64,000 bases of DNA from Deltaproteobacteria bacterium (GCA_023489335.1 JAMDCP010000002.1:62001-126000), one strand, 5' to 3'. Counted from the stretch's first letter, positions 30,288 to 40,255 are shown. Numbers and translations: made by a program. Notes: generated by a model not told the origin, from the letters alone.

Positions 30288-31169
30288 ATGACTACTCAAA
30301 AGAATATGAAAAATTATGAAAACTATGAAAAATATTCAGGGATTCAGGGGCTAATAAACATAGTCAAGAAATTACGGTCGAAAGATGGCTGCCCCTGGGA
30401 TAGAAAGCAGACCGAAGAGACATTAAAGCCCTATATTATAGAAGAAGCCTACGAGGTTGTAGACGCGATAGGTTCGGGGGAAAAGCCGGAAATAATGGAA
30501 GAGCTCGGCGATTTGCTGCTCCAGGTCATATTCTTATCTGACATATATGAAGAAAAGAAAGAATTTTCATTAGACGATGTTATAAATGCAATAATTAAAA
30601 AGTTGCTCAGAAGGCATCCGCATGTTTTTGATGCCAATTTTTCATTAAAAGAGGGGGAGTGTATAGACGATGTTATTCTTAAAAATTGGGAAAGGATTAA
30701 GGCCGAAGAGAAAATAGAAAAACAACAAAACAGCGGCACCCCTTCAAAAACAAAAAACCCCTCCGTGTATGTATCCGAAAGCTTACCCGCTCTTCACAGG
30801 GCAAATATGATACAGGAAAAGGCTAAAAGATTAGGGTTTGATTTTAGCAATTTAGGCGATGCCTTTAATAAGATTTATGAAGAGCTTGCCGAGCTTAAAA
30901 ACGAATTAAATAATTTAAATAAAAGTAAAGATAAACCGAAAGATGAAAATGTTTTAAACAAGATTCAAGAGGAATACGGGGATATAATATTTTCGGTTGT
31001 TAATATAGGAAGATTTATAGATATTCATCCCTGCAACGCCTTAAATAAATCGTCGAATAAATTTATAGAAAGATTCGGGTACATGGAGAAAAAGGCAACA
31101 CTTCCGATTTCCGAACTCAGTCCTCAAAAACTTGATGACCTATGGGAAGAATCAAAAAAGGCTCTTTAA
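30288..31169 (+). CDS. mazG: Nucleoside triphosphate pyrophosphohydrolase MazG
   Basis: 293 residues with tandem all-alpha MazG domains. The first has the family start LRSKDGCPWDRKQTEETLKP, then IIEEAYEVVDAI and EELGDLLLQVIF, which supply the Mg-binding glutamates and aspartate. A charged linker (about 145-165 and 205-220) precedes the second EEYGDIIFSVVNIGR domain. MazG hydrolyses NTPs, including damaged ones, to NMP. The ribosome-binding site is AAGAGG; the gap to the kinase gene is 37 bp. Confidence 0.93.
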   Translation: MTTQKNMKNYENYEKYSGIQGLINIVKKLRSKDGCPWDRKQTEETLKPYIIEEAYEVVDAIGSGEKPEIMEELGDLLLQVIFLSDIYEEKKEFSLDDVINAIIKKLLRRHPHVFDANFSLKEGECIDDVILKNWERIKAEEKIEKQQNSGTPSKTKNPSVYVSESLPALHRANMIQEKAKRLGFDFSNLGDAFNKIYEELAELKNELNNLNKSKDKPKDENVLNKIQEEYGDIIFSVVNIGRFIDIHPCNALNKSSNKFIERFGYMEKKATLPISELSPQKLDDLWEESKKAL

Positions 31170-31189
31170 AAAAATCCAAGCAAATGCAA

Positions 31190-31253
31190 ATGCAAAAGGC
31201 ATGCTTTTGCATAGCACAGGGTCCATCTTTGATATAAATAATGTAAACATTAT
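31190..31253. promoter_or_regulatory. Hairpin and palindrome between mazG and lnt
   Basis: The 112-bp gap holds two symmetric elements. ATGCAAAA / TTTTGCAT (31190-31197 and 31205-31212) can form an 8-bp hairpin with a 7-base loop. ATAATGT-AA-ACATTAT (31238-31253) is a 16-bp operator-like palindrome about 30 bases before the lnt start. No sigma70 promoter with both boxes is clear. Confidence 0.4.
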
Positions 31254-31281
31254 AAATAAATAATATAAACTTAGTTCTATA

Positions 31282-32856
31282 ATGCCGAAAATTTCCAGAG
31301 ACTTTTTAATAAGAACCGCTTTATCCGCCTTATCGGGGCTATTTATAGCCTTTTTGTTTCCGAATTTCAATCTTGAGTTTCTTGCATGGTTTGCCCTCAT
31401 CCCTCTTTTATATGTAATAAAGAAATCCAAAGGATTCAAAGATTCGTTTTTTTACGGCTTTATAGCGGGACTTGTTTCTTATGTTTTTATAATGTACTGG
31501 ATAGTATATACCGTCCATGTTTTTGGAAACCTCCCATATTATATAGCCGTCTTTGCCCTCCTCCTTCTTTCAGCTTATTTAAGCCTATACATCGCTTTAT
31601 TTGCGGGTTTCGGTAAAATTTTGCTAAATAATTATAAAAGATTAAGCATTATTTTAATTCCGTCATGCTGGGTTTTTTTTGAGTTTCTGAAATCAAACCT
31701 GCTGACGGGTTTTCCGTGGGAAAATTTAGGTTTTTCCCAATATTTAAATCTTCCCTTTATTCAAATTTCCAATATAACGGGGGCGTTTGGGCTTTCTTTT
31801 ATCATAGTTCTTATAAATTACTCCATTTTTCACTTTATATTCTTTAAAAATGAAATGTCAAAAAAACAGGCGCTTTTTGAGTTGATTTTGGTCTTGTTTG
31901 TCTTTATTTCGGTTATATTATACGGCTATTATAATATTTATTCCATAAGGGCATCTTTAAAAAATAAAAAACCGTTGGAAGTTGCTTTAATTCAGGGAAA
32001 TATCGGGATGTTCCAAAAATGGAGGATTACGAAAAAAAGGACGACCAGAATTTATTTGAATTTAACTAAAAAATCGTTAAAATACAAACCCAAAATTGTC
32101 GTATGGCCTGAAACTGCGCTTCCGTATATCATATCATTCTATCCGCACTATTGGGACAAAGTTATGGATTTTGTAAAAAAAGATAATATCAATTTAATTT
32201 TTGGCGCCATAGGCGCCAGGTTTTTAAACGGAAAATACCACTACTATAACAGGGATTACATGTTTGACGAATCGGGAAAATATTCTTATTACGATAAAAA
32301 TCATCTCGTTCCGTTTGGAGAATATATTCCGTTAAGGCATCAATTTCCTTTTTTAGCCCATATTTTAAAAGGAGCGGGAATTGGAAATTTCACGGCGGGT
32401 AAAAAGTTTAGAATTTTAAAAGACGGAGGGATTAAGGCGGGTTCCATGATATGTTATGAAGCATATTTTGACTCATTGGTAAGAAATTTTTCAAAAGACG
32501 GCGCTAATCTTTTGGTCAGTATTACGGACGATGCATGGTACGGAAAGACTTCCGCTCCGTATCAGGATATGTCTATGACCGTTTTTTCGGCTGTAGAAAA
32601 CGATAGGTATGTGGCAAGGGCTGGAAACTCCGGAATTAGCGGAATAATATCTCCCGACGGTAAAATACTGGAAGAAACGGGCATTTTCAAAAGAACATTT
32701 ATGCTCGGATATGTAAAATTAATTAATAGAAAGACTTTTTTTGCTTTATATGGTAATATATTCACTTATATCGTTATTGCTCTTTTTTCTTTATCTTTAA
32801 TATATTTAATAATATCATACCTTTTTTTAAATAAATCTTTTAAAAGGCGGATTTAA
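31282..32856 (+). CDS. lnt: Apolipoprotein N-acyltransferase
   Basis: A 524-residue inner-membrane enzyme that adds the third acyl chain to lipoproteins. About six N-terminal transmembrane helices (to residue about 215) precede the nitrilase-like domain, which has the catalytic triad Glu in VVWPETALP, Lys in DKNHLVPFGEYIP and Cys in GSMICYEAYF; a last transmembrane helix closes the protein (about 490-515). Full N-acylation makes lipoproteins good substrates for Lol export, matching lolC and lolD 3-4 kb downstream. Confidence 0.95.
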   Translation: MPKISRDFLIRTALSALSGLFIAFLFPNFNLEFLAWFALIPLLYVIKKSKGFKDSFFYGFIAGLVSYVFIMYWIVYTVHVFGNLPYYIAVFALLLLSAYLSLYIALFAGFGKILLNNYKRLSIILIPSCWVFFEFLKSNLLTGFPWENLGFSQYLNLPFIQISNITGAFGLSFIIVLINYSIFHFIFFKNEMSKKQALFELILVLFVFISVILYGYYNIYSIRASLKNKKPLEVALIQGNIGMFQKWRITKKRTTRIYLNLTKKSLKYKPKIVVWPETALPYIISFYPHYWDKVMDFVKKDNINLIFGAIGARFLNGKYHYYNRDYMFDESGKYSYYDKNHLVPFGEYIPLRHQFPFLAHILKGAGIGNFTAGKKFRILKDGGIKAGSMICYEAYFDSLVRNFSKDGANLLVSITDDAWYGKTSAPYQDMSMTVFSAVENDRYVARAGNSGISGIISPDGKILEETGIFKRTFMLGYVKLINRKTFFALYGNIFTYIVIALFSLSLIYLIISYLFLNKSFKRRI

Positions 32857-32887
32857 ATTTTATAATGTTTTAATGGAGATAATTATA

Positions 32888-34022
32888 GTGTCTGATTCCA
32901 CAATAAGCAATGTTTTAAATTTAAGCCTTCTGGATAGAACCGTAAGCGGTCTTGACGATAAACTTGAAAAAATCGGGAGGAGGCTTTGAAGTTGCTAAAC
33001 TAGAGGCCAGGCTTAAAGAAATAGACGGGCTCACCGCAAAAGAGGGTTTTTATAACGATATTTCTTTTTCGACATCGGTGTTAAAGGAAAAGTCGGCAAT
33101 TGAAAATAGATTGAAGCCGTTTTATAAGGTCTATGGCGAATTTAAATATATAAAGGATTTATATGGCCTTTCTTTAGAGGCCAACGACGAAAAAATGCTA
33201 TCCGACCTTGCGGAGAGCCTAAAACCGCTTGAAAAAGAGATTTTGGGTTTAGAAATAGACCTCACTCTTTCCGGAAAAGACGATAAGTTTAACGCCGTCG
33301 TTGAAATTCACGCAGGTTCCGGCGGAACGGAGTCTATGGATTTTGCAAATATGCTTTTGAGAATGTATTTAAGGTGGGCGGAACGAAAAAGATTTAAAAC
33401 CGTTATAATGGAGTATAACGCCGGCGAAGAAGCCGGCGCTAAAAGCGCAACATTTGTTGTGTACGGGGAATTTGCTTACGGTTACCTTAAGGCTGAAACC
33501 GGGGTTCACAGGCTTGTCAGAATTTCCCCCTTTGATGCCAATAAAAGAAGGCATACATCCTTTGCCTCTGTTTTTGTCTATCCGGAAATAGACGAGAATA
33601 TCGACATCGTCATAGACGAGAAGGATTTAAGAATAGATACATATCGTTCTAGCGGGGCCGGCGGACAGCATGTCAACACTACCGATTCGGCCGTCAGAAT
33701 CACCCATATTCCAACGGGAATTGTCGTGGCATGTCAAAATGAAAGGTCCCAGCATAAAAACAGGGATGTTGCATATAAGCTTTTAAGAGCAAGGCTGTAC
33801 GATTATTATAAAAAGAAAAAAGAGGAAGAGGAAAGCAAGGTTCAAAAAACCAAAAAAGATATATCATGGGGTTCACAGATCAGGTCTTACATACTCAATC
33901 CAAATCGTGTAATAAAGGACCATAGAACAGGGGTAACCGTTTATGACGACCAGAGCGTTTTTGACGGGGATATAGATGAATTTATAAGCGCATATTTGCT
34001 GGGAGTGCGTGCTAAGGAATAA
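32888..34022 (+). CDS. prfB: Peptide chain release factor 2, with programmed +1 frameshift
   Basis: RF2 releases peptides at UGA and UAA. The gene is two frames joined at 32986/32988: a 33-codon zero frame from GTG 32888 (GGAGA eight bases upstream) runs into CTT TGA, and a +1 shift skipping T32987 continues as EVAKLEARLKEID to the stop at 34022, about 377 residues in all. Signatures are the tripeptide anticodon SPF in RISPFDANKRRHT and the catalytic GGQ in SSGAGGQHVNTTDSAVRITH. Conceptual translation of the second frame alone gives a truncated, wrong N-terminus. The gene lies 31 bp after lnt and just before lysS, as in many bacteria. Confidence 0.95.
32975..32989 (+). promoter_or_regulatory. 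RF2 autoregulatory frameshift site
   Basis: A Shine-Dalgarno-like GGGAGG (32975-32980), three bases, then CTT (32984-32986) and the in-frame TGA (32987-32989). This reproduces the spacing of the known prfB site (AGGGGG, three bases, CTT TGA). When RF2 is scarce, ribosomes pause at UGA and slip +1 on CTT, so RF2 controls its own synthesis. Confidence 0.93.
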
Positions 34023-34041
34023 AAATAGGGAGGGCTTTAGT

Positions 34042-35532
34042 TTGGAACAGGAGTTAAATCTTGTCGAAAAAGGGCGCATTGAAAAGCTAAAAAAATTAAA
34101 AGAAAAAGGGGTAAACCCTTTTGATAATAATTTTATAAAAGAAGAAAATATTAAAGAAATCATAGGCGAATATGATTCAAGAGACAGAGAGTTTTTTGAA
34201 GACATAAAGCCTGCCGTAAAAACTGCCGGCAGAATTATTATCATAAGGAATTTTGGCAAGGCTTCGTTTTTCAGGCTTCGGGACGGTTTCGGGGAGATAC
34301 AATGTTATATCCAAAAAGGCGCTGTGAAAGATAGCGATTTTGAGCTTTTTACCGAATTTATCGATGCGGGAGATATTGTCTGGGCGACAGGGCATCTTTT
34401 CAGGACAAAAACAAATGAGCTGACGATAAAGGTGGAAGGCATCGGCGTTCTAACCAAATCCGTTTTGCCTTTGCCGGAAAAATGGCACGGGCTTAAGGAC
34501 ATCGAGGCTCGTTTCAGAAAAAGGTATGTAGATTTAATAGCAAACGAGGAGGCGCGCGAAATATTTAAAAAAAGGGCGCAGACGATTAATTTTATCCGCT
34601 CCTTTTTAAATTCCAACGAATTTTTAGAGGTTGAAACCCCAATTATGCAGACTAACCCCGGCGGCGCAACGGCAAGGCCTTTTAAAACTCATCATAACGC
34701 CCTTAATTTAGAGCTTTATATGCGAATTGCTCCGGAACTATATTTGAAAAGATTAGTTGTAGGCGGTTTTGATAGAGTATATGAGATTGGAAGAAATTTT
34801 CGCAACGAGGGCATTTCCGTAAAACACAACCCCGAATTTACGATGTTAGAGTTCTATATGGCATATGTAACGCACGAATATTTAATGAATTTTGTCGAAG
34901 GGATGCTTTCCGAACTCGTAAAATATATTTGCGGAGATCTTCAAATAGATTATATTGCCGAAAAATTAGATTTTACTCCCCCCTTTAAAAGAATAAAATT
35001 AAAGGACAGCCTTTTCGAAATTGCGGGATTCAAACCTGAAGAGGTAGATTCCGCCCCGAAGATTTATGATATTTTAACGGCAAAAAATGTTTCTAATATA
35101 AGTAAAAATGACAGCTATGGCGAGCTATTAACCCTTTTATTCGACGAAACGGTGGAGCCGAAACTTATAAATCCCACTTTTGTGACCGATTATCCTGTCG
35201 AAAGCTCGCCTTTAGCGAGAAGAAACGATAATGACCCCTCGGTTGCCGACAGGTTTGAGCTATTCATAGCTGGAAGGGAAATAGGAAATGCCTTTTCGGA
35301 GCTTAATGACCCGTTCGACCAGGAAGAAAGGTTTAAGTCGCAGGTAGAGGCAAAAATTAAAGAAGGGCTTCCGGTGGAAATGGACGACGATTACATCGAG
35401 GCACTGAAACAGGGGCTCCCCCCTACCGCCGGCTGCGGCATAGGCATAGACAGAATTGTTATGTTTTTAACGAATTCATATTCCATTAGAGATGTTATAC
35501 TATTTCCGTTGCTTAAACCCGTTATTAAGTAA
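34042..35532 (+). CDS. lysS: Lysine-tRNA ligase (class II)
   Basis: A 496-residue class II LysRS with an N-terminal OB-fold anticodon domain (about 55-160, TAGRIIIIRNFGKASFFRL) and a catalytic core: motif 2 in YEIGRNFRNEGISVKHNPEF and motif 3 in AGCGIGIDRIVMFL. I choose TTG 34042 because AGGGAGGG (34027-34034) precedes it by seven bases and MEQELN matches the usual LysS start; an upstream GTG at 34009 lies inside prfB and has no ribosome-binding site. It begins the run lysS-lolC-lolD-bamA. Confidence 0.94.
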   Translation: MEQELNLVEKGRIEKLKKLKEKGVNPFDNNFIKEENIKEIIGEYDSRDREFFEDIKPAVKTAGRIIIIRNFGKASFFRLRDGFGEIQCYIQKGAVKDSDFELFTEFIDAGDIVWATGHLFRTKTNELTIKVEGIGVLTKSVLPLPEKWHGLKDIEARFRKRYVDLIANEEAREIFKKRAQTINFIRSFLNSNEFLEVETPIMQTNPGGATARPFKTHHNALNLELYMRIAPELYLKRLVVGGFDRVYEIGRNFRNEGISVKHNPEFTMLEFYMAYVTHEYLMNFVEGMLSELVKYICGDLQIDYIAEKLDFTPPFKRIKLKDSLFEIAGFKPEEVDSAPKIYDILTAKNVSNISKNDSYGELLTLLFDETVEPKLINPTFVTDYPVESSPLARRNDNDPSVADRFELFIAGREIGNAFSELNDPFDQEERFKSQVEAKIKEGLPVEMDDDYIEALKQGLPPTAGCGIGIDRIVMFLTNSYSIRDVILFPLLKPVIK

Positions 35533-35546
35533 AAACAACCGACGAT

Positions 35547-36779
35547 ATGAATTTTCATACAAATATTGCTCTTCATTATTTAAAACCGAAAAATAATTCC
35601 TTTATATCTTTGCTGAGTTTTATATCTATATCGGGCATAGCGATAGGCGTGATGGCTTTGATTGTAGTTATATCGGTAATGAGCGGTTTTGACCATGCGC
35701 TCGAAAACAAAGTTATCGGAATCGAATCTCAAATTATTGTCTTAAATTATAAAGGCTCCATTAATCATTATAACGGCGTGATGAAAGATATATCCGCCAT
35801 AAAGGGGGTTAAAAGCGTTTCGCCTTTCATTTATACGGATGTTATGATTTCTGCAGGCGGTACTTCAACCGGCAGCGTCTTAAGGGGAATCGATATTAAA
35901 ACGGAGGAAAAGGTAACAAATCTAAAAAAGTATTTAATTAAGGGGAGTTTAAACGGGCTTGACAGTAAAAAGTATAACGGAATAGTGTTTGGAAAGGTTC
36001 TGGCACAAAACCTGGGGGTTTCGGTAGGAGATAATGTGCTTATAATGTCTCCACAAGGACAGATAACCCCGTTTGGCGTTGTGCCGAAAACCGAAAGGTT
36101 TACCGTTTGCGGAATTATAAACAGCGGCATGTACAATTACGACTCCACATTTTCTTTTATCTCTATAAAAAATGCGCAAATGTTTTTGGGATTACCCCCT
36201 TATACCATAACCGGAATAGAGGTTAAACTCGATAAGCTCGGGCTTGCAAACCTCTACGCAAAAAAGATAGATAAAATATTAAACAAAAAGCCGTCATCCT
36301 CTTTTTACGCGTTAAGCTGGGAGGAACTTAACAAAAACCTATTTTCCGCCATAAGATTGGAAAAGCTTACCATGTTTATTATACTTTCTTTGATTGTATT
36401 AGTGGCGGCATTTAATATTATTTCTACATTGATTATGGTTGTTATGGAAAAACGCAAAGATATAGCCATATTAAAATCTATCGGCGCAAGTTCGAGGGAT
36501 ATAATGATTATTTTTATAGCGCAGGGTGTTATAATAGGCCTTGTCGGAACTTCGTTAGGGCTTATATCGGGTTTTTTAATCGGCTACCTTGAAAAGACTT
36601 ATCATATAATAAGCCTGCCGTCCTCCGTTTATTACATAACAACCCTGCCTATAAGAATGACTCCCAGCGAGTTTATAGTTATCGGGTCCAGCGCCCTTTT
36701 TTTAAGCTTTATAGCAACGCTGTACCCCTCTTATAAAGCAAGCAAAATAGACCCTGCGGAGGGCGTAAGGCATGAGTAA
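35547..36779 (+). CDS. lolC: Lipoprotein-releasing ABC transporter permease (LolC/LolE-like)
   Basis: 410 residues: one N-terminal transmembrane helix (about 22-48, FISISGIAIGVMALIVVISV), a large periplasmic domain (about 50-265), and three C-terminal helices of the FtsX/MacB fold. The length and the N-terminal ALHYLKPK...SLLSFISISG fit LolC/E. With the ATPase LolD it extracts mature lipoproteins from the inner membrane for transfer to LolA. Only one permease gene is present, so it may act as a homodimer (LolF-like), as in bacteria with a single LolC/E. It overlaps lolD by eight bases. Confidence 0.92.
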   Translation: MNFHTNIALHYLKPKNNSFISLLSFISISGIAIGVMALIVVISVMSGFDHALENKVIGIESQIIVLNYKGSINHYNGVMKDISAIKGVKSVSPFIYTDVMISAGGTSTGSVLRGIDIKTEEKVTNLKKYLIKGSLNGLDSKKYNGIVFGKVLAQNLGVSVGDNVLIMSPQGQITPFGVVPKTERFTVCGIINSGMYNYDSTFSFISIKNAQMFLGLPPYTITGIEVKLDKLGLANLYAKKIDKILNKKPSSSFYALSWEELNKNLFSAIRLEKLTMFIILSLIVLVAAFNIISTLIMVVMEKRKDIAILKSIGASSRDIMIIFIAQGVIIGLVGTSLGLISGFLIGYLEKTYHIISLPSSVYYITTLPIRMTPSEFIVIGSSALFLSFIATLYPSYKASKIDPAEGVRHE

Positions 36780-37479
36780 GGATTACGGGCCCGCGATACG
36801 CTTAAGAAAGGTGAGCAAAATGTTTAAAACGGGGGATGAAACCGTCAGCATTCTCGACGACGCCGATTTAGAAATAAAAGAGGGCGAGACATTTGCGATA
36901 ACGGGAGAATCCGGCACAGGCAAAAGCACCCTTCTTCACATTATGGGGACGCTTTTAAAGCCGGATTCCGGAAGTGTCGGGTATTTTGAAAATGCAGATA
37001 TATATGGGCTTACGGATAAAAGGCTTTCCGAATTTCGCAACGAAAATATAGGTTTTGTTTTTCAGTTTCATTACCTTTTGAATGAATTTAGCTGCATTGA
37101 AAATGTTGCTATGCCCCTATATATAAGGAACGAACCAAAAACGAAAGCGTTAAAAATTGCGCGCGATTATTTGTGCGAGCTGGGGCTTGAACACAGGCTG
37201 AATTTTAAGCCGTATATGCTTTCGGGAGGGGAACAACAGAGGGCGGCAATAGCAAGGGCTCTTATAGGCTCTCCAAAGGTCGTTTTAATGGACGAACCGA
37301 CGGGTAATTTAGACCCGAGGCATGCGGAAAAATTACATGAGCTCATTATAAATCTAAATAAAAAATATAATAAGACGCTGGTTGTCGTTACCCATGACGA
37401 AGAGTTTTCAAATATGATGGGCCATAAAATTAAAATCGTAAACGGCGCCATAGAGCATATAAATAAACATATAAATTGA
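36772..37479 (+). CDS. lolD: Lipoprotein-releasing ABC transporter ATPase
   Basis: A 235-residue ABC ATPase: Walker A GESGTGKST (about 44-52), Q-loop FVFQFHYLL, signature LSGGEQQRAAIARAL, Walker B VVLMDEPTGNLDP and the H-loop in VVVTHDEEF. The MacB/LolD-type VFQF.YLL.EF segment and the overlap with lolC support lipoprotein export rather than another substrate. bamA begins 31 bp later. Confidence 0.94.
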   Translation: MSKDYGPAIRLRKVSKMFKTGDETVSILDDADLEIKEGETFAITGESGTGKSTLLHIMGTLLKPDSGSVGYFENADIYGLTDKRLSEFRNENIGFVFQFHYLLNEFSCIENVAMPLYIRNEPKTKALKIARDYLCELGLEHRLNFKPYMLSGGEQQRAAIARALIGSPKVVLMDEPTGNLDPRHAEKLHELIINLNKKYNKTLVVVTHDEEFSNMMGHKIKIVNGAIEHINKHIN

Positions 37480-37510
37480 CATATAATTTATTATTTGATA
37501 GGTTATTTAA

Positions 37511-40255
37511 ATGAAATTTTTCAGATTGTCTTTATTTTTACTTTTCATTTCTTTTGTTGTTTTTTTAAATTCAACAAAAGCTTATGCTTTATTAAACAAC
37601 AAAGATGTGTTTGTCGGTTTTTTTCATCAAAAAGGGGCTCCGGCATTAAACAATATCGATAAATCATTTACCGATGTTTTTAAAACCTATCTGGATTCGA
37701 AAAAGCCGTATTTTGTATTGGCATACACATCCCTTAAGAAACCGCCGTATTTTAATTTTAATATAAAGATGAACCTTGCCAGAATAAAAAGGCTCGGCAT
37801 AAAATATCATTCAAATTATATTATAACGGGCAATATCGCAAGGTTTGGGTCCCATTACGATATTCATGCCATGCTTATAGAAATCGCGGATATTTATAAC
37901 TCCAAAACGGTAAAATATTCGGGCGCCGGTGAAAAGTCTTTAGAAAAAAGTATTCATACCTTATCCCAAAAGGTGTCCTCGTTAATTTTGAGCCGCTTAA
38001 AAACGGAAAAAATCAAACAGCAGGCGCCTGGTTTAAAAAAGATTTATTCCATAAGAGTAAAAGGCAATATAAGAACGGGTGTTTCGTTTATCGCAAGCAA
38101 GATTAAGCTCAAAAAAGGCGGTTATTATTCGATTAAGAAAATCAACGAAAGCGTTAAAGACCTTTATAAAACAGGGTATTTTAAAAATATAATGGTTAAT
38201 GCCCGGGCCGGAGCCGAGGGGTTAATAGTCACTTTTATAGTGTCCGAAAGACCGTACATTAAATACATTAAATATTCGGGAAACGCCTCCGTAAGCATAA
38301 AGAAAATCGAGAAGGTAATAAATCTGAAGGTTAATTCGCCTTATAGCTCTTATGATTTGGATAAGGCGCTAAAAATTCTTAAATTTATATATTCGGCCGA
38401 AGGATATTATAATGCAAAGATAAAAGTAGAAAAGACAACCTTTCCGGGCAATTATATCGGTCTCCATTTTCTTATAAGCGAAAATTCTCCCGTAATGGTC
38501 GAGAAAGTTGAATTTGAAGGCAACAGCTCTTTCCCTTCGTCAAAGCTTCAATCCGTGATGGGCATAAAGACCGTTAATTTACTGACATGGATAACTGGCG
38601 CCGGAAAGTTCAAAAAAGCAAAATTAAATGATCAGATTATTAAATTATTAGGTTTTTACTATAACCACGGTTATATCAATGTAAGGGTCAGAAAACCCGT
38701 ATTCATTTTTTCTAAAAATAAGAAGTATGTGTCCATCGTCATAAAGATAGTCCAGGGGCCGCAGTATAGAATATCTAATGTTGACCTTGAAATAAAAAAT
38801 ATTAAAAAGGATTCGAAAGAATATGTTTCCGTTAAAAAACTTATAATTACAAAAACGGGGGATATTTTTAACAGGCGATATATAGAAAAAGAGATACTGA
38901 ATATTACCAAGTTTTACACAAACAAAGGGTATGCCTTTGCGAATGTCGAACCGTCCATAAAAATTAGGCAGAAAACACATTCTGTTTTACTCAAACTAAT
39001 CGTCCACAAGGGTGAGGTTGCAAAATTCGGCAAAATTACGATAACGGGAAATGATGTTACATACAGTTATGTCATACTTAGGGCGCTCGCGTTTTACCCC
39101 GGCGAGAAATATAACCCGGAGCTTATAAAAATATCGAGGCAAAATTTAAAAAATTTGATGTATTTTAAGCATGTCGCCATCACCACCGAAAAGGTTCCGG
39201 GTGAAAGCATATTAGATGTCAAAGTGCATGTTAAGGAACAGAATACGGGTAAGTTTACGATTGGCGGTGGTTATAGCTCTGCCACGGCTTTTATGGCAAT
39301 ATCGTCGATTTCCGAGTCAAATTTATTTGGGACGGGGATATCCGCTTCTTTAAACGCTCAGGTCGGCGGACCGTATCAGTCCTACAGTTTTAACATTCTT
39401 CAACCCTACCTTACTTATATTTTTGCGAGGCCTTTATCGTTTAATTTTTCCCTATACGACACCTTTAACGGCCTTTACTCCGAATTCGCCTATCGTTCGG
39501 TCGGCGGTTCGATTACTTTAGGCTACCCGCTTTACAAGAAAGTGCTTACGGAATATTTCAGGTACCTTTTAGAGGAAGATACTTCGGTTATAATTCCCGG
39601 TCTTTTAAATATTTTGCCTCAAGGGAGATTGATAACAAGCGAGGCTTCTTTAACGACCGTTTATAACACACTAAATAATCCTATGGTTCCGACCGCGGGC
39701 AATTTAGATAGTTTCAGGGTCAGCTTTGCCGGTCCCCCTATCGGCGGCAATGACGATTTTGTCAAATTTGTAGCACAGGCAAACCACTACATCCCATTAT
39801 GGTGGGGGACATCTTTTATGCAGGGGGCTCAGGCAGGCTACGTAGTTGCAACGAAGCCTTCCGTTGCACTGCCGATATACCAGAGGTTTTTTGTCGGCGG
39901 TATAATGAATACATACCCGCTTTTAGGGTTTATGTATGATTCCGTCGGTCCAACGCAAAATGGCTTGCTTATCGGCGGAACAAAGATGTTTACGGTTCAG
40001 GCAAAATATTCGATACCTATCTTTAAAAAGATGGGTTTCTATGGATTTTTATGGTGGAATGCTGGTAACGCCTGGGCACAGGGAGAATCCATGTTCCCGC
40101 TGAACCTATTTGAAGCGGCGGGAATTGGTTTTAACTGGTATTCCCCGTTTGGTCCCATAACTATTACTTATGGTAAAATACTTGGAACGCCGATAAACGG
40201 GAATAATCCGACGAGGATTCAGTTTAGCCTGGGTCAGAGTTTTCCTGGCATTTAG
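37511..40255 (+). CDS. bamA: Outer membrane assembly factor BamA with extra N-terminal domain
   Basis: A 914-residue Omp85 protein, about 100 longer than E. coli BamA. After a signal peptide (1-27) comes a domain of about 140 residues (30-170; YIITGNIARFG...DIHAMLIEIAD) resembling a TolB-N/lipoprotein-type fold, then five POTRA repeats (about 173-580; each with a [VI].G[N] turn such as VKGNIRTG, ITGNDVTYS) and a 16-strand barrel (about 583-914). The barrel loop-6 motif, usually V/IRG[FY], reads PLLGF here, so the conserved arginine is missing. The C-terminal beta-signal ends in GQSF followed by PGI. It inserts beta-barrel proteins in the outer membrane and sits beside its periplasmic helper skp. 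Confidence 0.93.
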   Translation: MKFFRLSLFLLFISFVVFLNSTKAYALLNNKDVFVGFFHQKGAPALNNIDKSFTDVFKTYLDSKKPYFVLAYTSLKKPPYFNFNIKMNLARIKRLGIKYHSNYIITGNIARFGSHYDIHAMLIEIADIYNSKTVKYSGAGEKSLEKSIHTLSQKVSSLILSRLKTEKIKQQAPGLKKIYSIRVKGNIRTGVSFIASKIKLKKGGYYSIKKINESVKDLYKTGYFKNIMVNARAGAEGLIVTFIVSERPYIKYIKYSGNASVSIKKIEKVINLKVNSPYSSYDLDKALKILKFIYSAEGYYNAKIKVEKTTFPGNYIGLHFLISENSPVMVEKVEFEGNSSFPSSKLQSVMGIKTVNLLTWITGAGKFKKAKLNDQIIKLLGFYYNHGYINVRVRKPVFIFSKNKKYVSIVIKIVQGPQYRISNVDLEIKNIKKDSKEYVSVKKLIITKTGDIFNRRYIEKEILNITKFYTNKGYAFANVEPSIKIRQKTHSVLLKLIVHKGEVAKFGKITITGNDVTYSYVILRALAFYPGEKYNPELIKISRQNLKNLMYFKHVAITTEKVPGESILDVKVHVKEQNTGKFTIGGGYSSATAFMAISSISESNLFGTGISASLNAQVGGPYQSYSFNILQPYLTYIFARPLSFNFSLYDTFNGLYSEFAYRSVGGSITLGYPLYKKVLTEYFRYLLEEDTSVIIPGLLNILPQGRLITSEASLTTVYNTLNNPMVPTAGNLDSFRVSFAGPPIGGNDDFVKFVAQANHYIPLWWGTSFMQGAQAGYVVATKPSVALPIYQRFFVGGIMNTYPLLGFMYDSVGPTQNGLLIGGTKMFTVQAKYSIPIFKKMGFYGFLWWNAGNAWAQGESMFPLNLFEAAGIGFNWYSPFGPITITYGKILGTPINGNNPTRIQFSLGQSFPGI

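Noticed and set aside
34009-34041. Upstream GTG start for lysS
   Set aside because: It overlaps prfB, lacks a ribosome-binding site, and the TTG at 34042 has an excellent one and fits the family N-terminus.
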